A stretch of 64,000 nucleotides of DNA. Origin: Istiophorus platypterus. Its lineage: Eukaryota > Chordata > Actinopteri > Istiophoriformes > Istiophoridae. The DNA is taken from the NCBI GenBank assembly GCA_016859345.1, contig CM029115.1:15342001-15406000 (forward strand), in the 5' to 3' direction. Made by a program: the position numbers and the translations under genes. The notes beneath the pieces are model-generated. The model saw only the letters and a list, made by a program, of their open reading frames with translations. It made no database searches and was not told the origin of the DNA. This document shows positions 61,315 through 64,000 of the stretch, one piece after another (positions within the stretch are counted from its first letter, which is position 1; each line of letters starts with the position of its first letter).

Positions 61315-61345
61315 ATGGGCAAAAGTGGACAGAGAGGTGGAATAG
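61292..61345 (+). other. Overlapping upstream ORF in the leader
   Basis: An ATG 23 bases before the main start opens a 17-codon frame that ends at TAG 61,343-61,345, inside the main coding region in a different frame. Its context is weak (T at -3, T at +4), so leaky scanning to the stronger ATG at 61,315 is expected. Such overlapping uORFs usually dampen translation; that effect here is inference. Confidence 0.4.
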
Positions 61346-61432
61346 GATCCGGGGGCGACGGCTTGGCGAGGATGTGCGCCACGCCGGGGATCCTGGTTCT
61401 CCTGGTGCTCGCACACCCAGGAGTCGGCCAAG
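61315..61432 (+). CDS. First coding exon (signal peptide) of an unidentified secreted or membrane gene
   Basis: The exon encodes 39 codons plus one base and then meets a consensus splice donor (CAAG|GTAAGG), so the junction is phase 1. The start was chosen because ATG 61,315 has G at -3 and G at +4. The N-terminus is Gly/Ser-rich with Lys3, Arg7 and Arg19, followed by a hydrophobic core (ILVLLVLA, about residues 26-33) and a small-residue stretch (HPGVGQ) typical of a signal-peptidase site. A second ATG at residue 20 has A at -3 and would give a compact 20-residue signal peptide, so it is a plausible alternative start. The exon sits in a CpG island with a long GC-rich leader. Signal-peptide exons ending in phase 1 are common in Ig-superfamily and receptor-tyrosine-kinase type genes, but no mature domain is present in the window, so the gene cannot be named. 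I am confident of an exon and unsure of its identity. Confidence 0.82.
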
Positions 61433-62132
61433 GTAAGGCGGGAGAGCGCCCCTTTTCTCAGACCTTTCAAAAAAGACCCCCCAAAAAACACCTTGATCGT
61501 TCCGGAGCAACGAGCCCTCCCTCCCCTCCATTGCTGAGATGCGGTTCTGTGTCAGTAACGGTTTGCCACCAAGTAGGATGAGGGGAAGAAGTGGCTCCTG
61601 CCGAGGAGGCACGGGCTACTTCTTTCATCACTTTATTTATTTATTTTTTTAATCTTTTCGGACACATTTCCCATTGAAACCGAGCCGCGGCCGACGAGTG
61701 AGGGGTTCACCCCGGTGTCCTGAGGTGTAAACCTCGCACGTCTGCGCATTCCTCTGGCCGCTCGGACTGCGCAGCACTAACTGAGGCAAAACTCGCAGCC
61801 CACGTCCCTCATCGAGACTAACGACGGGCTTGATTCATTTAGGAAACCGGCCATATGAGGCCGATTCCATGGGGTCAGTAGTTATAAGTGTAGGTGCTCT
61901 CGACCCGGGGTTGAGAACCGGATGAACACGAATGTGACCGCAAACAACTCCAGAGGAACACTGTGGTGGGGGGGGGGGGACTTTGGGTCCAAGTCAGAAC
62001 CCAATAATACAGTGATTTTCTTTTTTTTTTTATCTATTTATTTTTTCGTCGGGGCTGTTTCGTCTTTAAATCGGTAAACCGGCTCCCAGGTTGCAGTTAA
62101 ATCAAGGTGGGACGGAGCGAGGGGCAGGACTC

Positions 62133-62150
62133 GGGGGGGGGGGGGGGGGG
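62133..62150 (+). repeat. G18 run in intron 1
   Basis: Eighteen consecutive G lie about 700 bases after the splice donor, following another run of twelve G at 61,968-61,979. On the transcribed RNA these would be G-rich and able to form quadruplex structures. Length may be imprecise because homopolymers are error-prone in assemblies. Confidence 0.8.
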
Positions 62151-62689
62151 TCCATTTCTCTCCGCGTCCGGCGTCTCGGAGACTTGACCAGAAGTCCCGC
62201 ACACCCGCGGCCGTGCGGAGCCGTGCGCGTAAAGGCGGTTGTGCGGGTCCCGGGAAGATCGTGGTTGAACTTGGGAGATAAAAAAAATAAATAAAATACC
62301 ACAATATCATTAACTCATCAGCGTTTGCCTGTGATAAAATCCAAAGGCAGCTCGCCATGTGTTAACGCACGGGTGCATCAATACCGAGCTCGGGAGAACG
62401 TAAAGGATTATTGTTTTATTTAGTGGACAAGGAGCATATTGAAACGATCCGGCGTGCGGCTACACACGGCCGGTGTTTGTGGAGGTTATCGCGGGCGCAT
62501 AGACTGAATAAAGCCTGAACACGCAGCCCAACTTCCAGCCACTAAGACGTTTTATTTTTATTTGTCTGGAGCTCTGTGAGGGTCACAGTTTAAGAGGCCG
62601 CTCCTCGGGAATGCTGGAGGGGAAGACAAACACCGTTTTCTCTTTCACACTCCCAGTGACCTTCTCCAGGGGAACTTGCGCCTTGTTAA

Positions 62690-62880
62690 TGTTCATCCAA
62701 AAGCATAAATGGCCAACCCCGGCCCTTGTTTTACCAAGCTGATTAATTCACCACATTTTTCCTGTAAAGCCTCAGTAATCTCAGTCTGACATTATTATAG
62801 CCATTTAATTATGGATCTCAGCTGTTATTAAGTATAATATGCTAATATCCTATCAGGGTTCAGTGTTACTTCAATCTTCA
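62690..62880. promoter_or_regulatory. Candidate conserved intronic enhancer
   Basis: This low-repeat stretch is rich in homeodomain-type cores: GATTAATTC, TTTAATTATGG, TTATTAAG, TAATATGC. An E-box CAGCTG lies between them. Such clusters without simple-repeat character are typical of conserved noncoding elements in first introns of developmental genes. Conservation cannot be tested from one sequence. Confidence 0.3.
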
Positions 62881-63970
62881 CACTCCATTATACAGCTAAT
62901 ATTCCATCTGAAGGGCTCTGAAAAGAGACTTTAACTTGTTTAGGCTACGCTGGCATGTAGTCAGTGAATTGGTATCAACTTTACTGATCGGTCTTGGGTT
63001 TTTTGTGCTGAATTTTGGCAGTAATTGGACATGATGTTGCTGCCACCTTTTTTTTTTTGTTGTTGTTGCTTCGGGGAACAGCATTTCAGCAACACCCACC
63101 AATATTCATTATGACCGTTCTCTATTGGTTTACTGTTAAATCAATACACTGCAATTTAGGGACACGATTTGAGCAGGCTTTCACCTAACTCTGATAAATC
63201 GCATCTTGCCACCAACATGCAACTCAATTTGACATTGGTAGAGAAATCTGATAATTGGAAAGCAAAACTATTGATGCTTTTCAGGGAGATGAAATTCTTC
63301 AATCTGTGCACGCTCATTAAAAGTGCGGCTTTCCCCCTCATTTTACGCCCCATTTTTACAGGTCTATATTTCTCTGGCTTTCGTCTCCCTCCTAGTTTTC
63401 ACTTGTCTGCTGCCGTTGTTGTCTGTTATTTCTCTGTTCCACACAACTTGACTCATGTCTCTGAATTTGTTTGTTTTTTTTGTGTGTGAGAAGTCACTCC
63501 ATTAGTTGCTCTTTTGAATTGGGTAAAACACACAAACACATTGACCTAATTGTGAGCCCTGGGTAGCTTTGCATACATGGCTGATCCTCTCTATCCATCA
63601 GTGCTGAATTTAATTCCCAATTCATTCAGGTACAGAACTTCCCTCAAATGACAGACTCTGTCTTTCTATGTGCCTCCTGTTGTTGAAGGGGAAATTCAGA
63701 TAGTGGTTTTAAGCAAATATTCTGCTGTTCGGTTTGGCTCAGGCATCATTGAGTGTCCTATGATTTGTTGTTGCCTCCATTTTAACTCCACTGTGGAATT
63801 TGTGGTTAGGGAAGTTGTTTAATTGAGCTTGTTTTTTGAGGTCATGATTAATAATGTTCAGGATGATGGTGTTTGTGGAAACGATGCACACACTGTTGAG
63901 TATTCAAATCTAATAATCACAAAATGATGAGGACCCTCAAAAATATTTTTTTGTGAAAGTTTTTTTTTTA

Positions 63971-64000
63971 AATCCATTTTGAGTACACACAAAATGGATT
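63971..64000. repeat. Perfect 11-bp inverted repeat at the window edge
   Basis: AATCCATTTTG (63,971-63,981) is followed after eight bases by its exact reverse complement CAAAATGGATT (63,990-64,000). The window stops at the second arm, so longer arms, or an element lying beyond, cannot be excluded. Confidence 0.6.

Larger units (their letters stand above)
60310..62540. promoter_or_regulatory. CpG-rich promoter region (CpG island)
   Basis: CpG density rises sharply against the AT-rich flank from about 60,310, dips around 60,540-60,900, peaks at 60,950-61,440 and stays high through the start of intron 1 (61,680-62,240) before fading near 62,540. It contains a CTCF-like site, long G runs and the first coding exon. 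CpG islands of this type mark promoters of housekeeping and developmental genes in vertebrates. Boundaries are by eye. Confidence 0.7.
61433..64000 (+). other. Start of intron 1 of the 61,315 gene (runs off the window)
   Basis: The intron begins at GTAAGG and no convincing acceptor followed by an in-frame exon is seen before the window ends. The first 1.1 kb is still CpG-rich and carries G12 (61,968-61,979) and G18 (62,133-62,150). The block at 62,690-62,880 looks like a conserved noncoding element, and an inverted repeat is cut by the window edge at 63,971-64,000. Confidence 0.65.

Noticed and set aside
61191..61581. Alternative long frames through the first exon
   Set aside because: They start at GTG or TTG and read through the splice donor into the intron.
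60863..61612. 249-codon minus-strand ORF antisense to the promoter and first exon
   Set aside because: It spans the CpG-rich leader and exon on the opposite strand, is rich in Arg/Pro/Ser from GC composition and has no domain. The plus-strand exon with Kozak, signal peptide and donor explains the region.
1..64000. CRISPR arrays, rRNA, tRNA or bacterial operons
   Set aside because: No regularly spaced direct repeats with unique spacers, no rRNA core motifs, no clear tRNA cloverleaf, and no tandem ORFs with ribosome-binding sites were seen.

Overview
The window looks like nuclear DNA from a ray-finned (teleost) fish. It is AT-rich, has long microsatellites (CA/GT, CT, TA, GACT) and homopolymer runs, shows no densely packed ORFs, and carries decayed copies of repeat families that I associate with teleost genomes. 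These include Rex3/RTE-like and L2/Rex-like LINE tails, a BEL/Pao integrase fragment, a Tc1-type inverted-repeat remnant and several dispersed non-autonomous repeats. Family names come from recognising the sequence by eye, not from a search.

Layout: 1-60,300 is a gene-poor flank, roughly 60 kb, with no exon I can support. Its content is unique AT-rich DNA, simple repeats and the following transposon remnants: a Rex3/RTE-like tail (3,172-3,316, minus); two ATCGATT-type dispersed repeats (7,585-7,705 and 9,180-9,330); a 'TATATAGCCCAATATC' repeat (13,258-13,550); two LINE C-terminal remnants (23,030-23,330 minus; 29,275-30,115 plus); a tail-to-tail TIR remnant (38,137-38,199); two copies of one palindromic-ended element (40,213-40,830 and 57,293-57,744); a BEL/Pao integrase tail (43,900-44,215 minus); a Penelope/hammerhead-like repeat (55,785-56,115 minus); and a long dispersed repeat interrupted by (TA)n (58,630-59,125). 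Between them lie blocks rich in homeodomain/POU-type sites that look like candidate conserved enhancers.

60,310-62,540 is a CpG-rich promoter region. It contains the one gene structure I can defend: a first coding exon at 61,315-61,432 (plus strand) with a strong Kozak context, a hydrophobic signal peptide and a consensus GTAAGG donor leaving a phase-1 junction. The rest of that gene lies beyond 64,000; the remaining 2.6 kb is its first intron. The exon is too short and too variable to name the gene. A long gene-poor upstream flank, a CpG island, a signal-peptide-only first exon and a large first intron are all common in secreted or single-pass receptor/adhesion genes with complex developmental regulation, but that is inference.

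The least explained items are a frame-shifted coding-looking stretch at 28,351-28,630, two coding-looking minus-strand blocks at 44,421-44,633 and 45,002-45,223, and an unassigned minus-strand ORF at 23,688-24,002. I saw no CRISPR array, rRNA, tRNA or prokaryotic operon.
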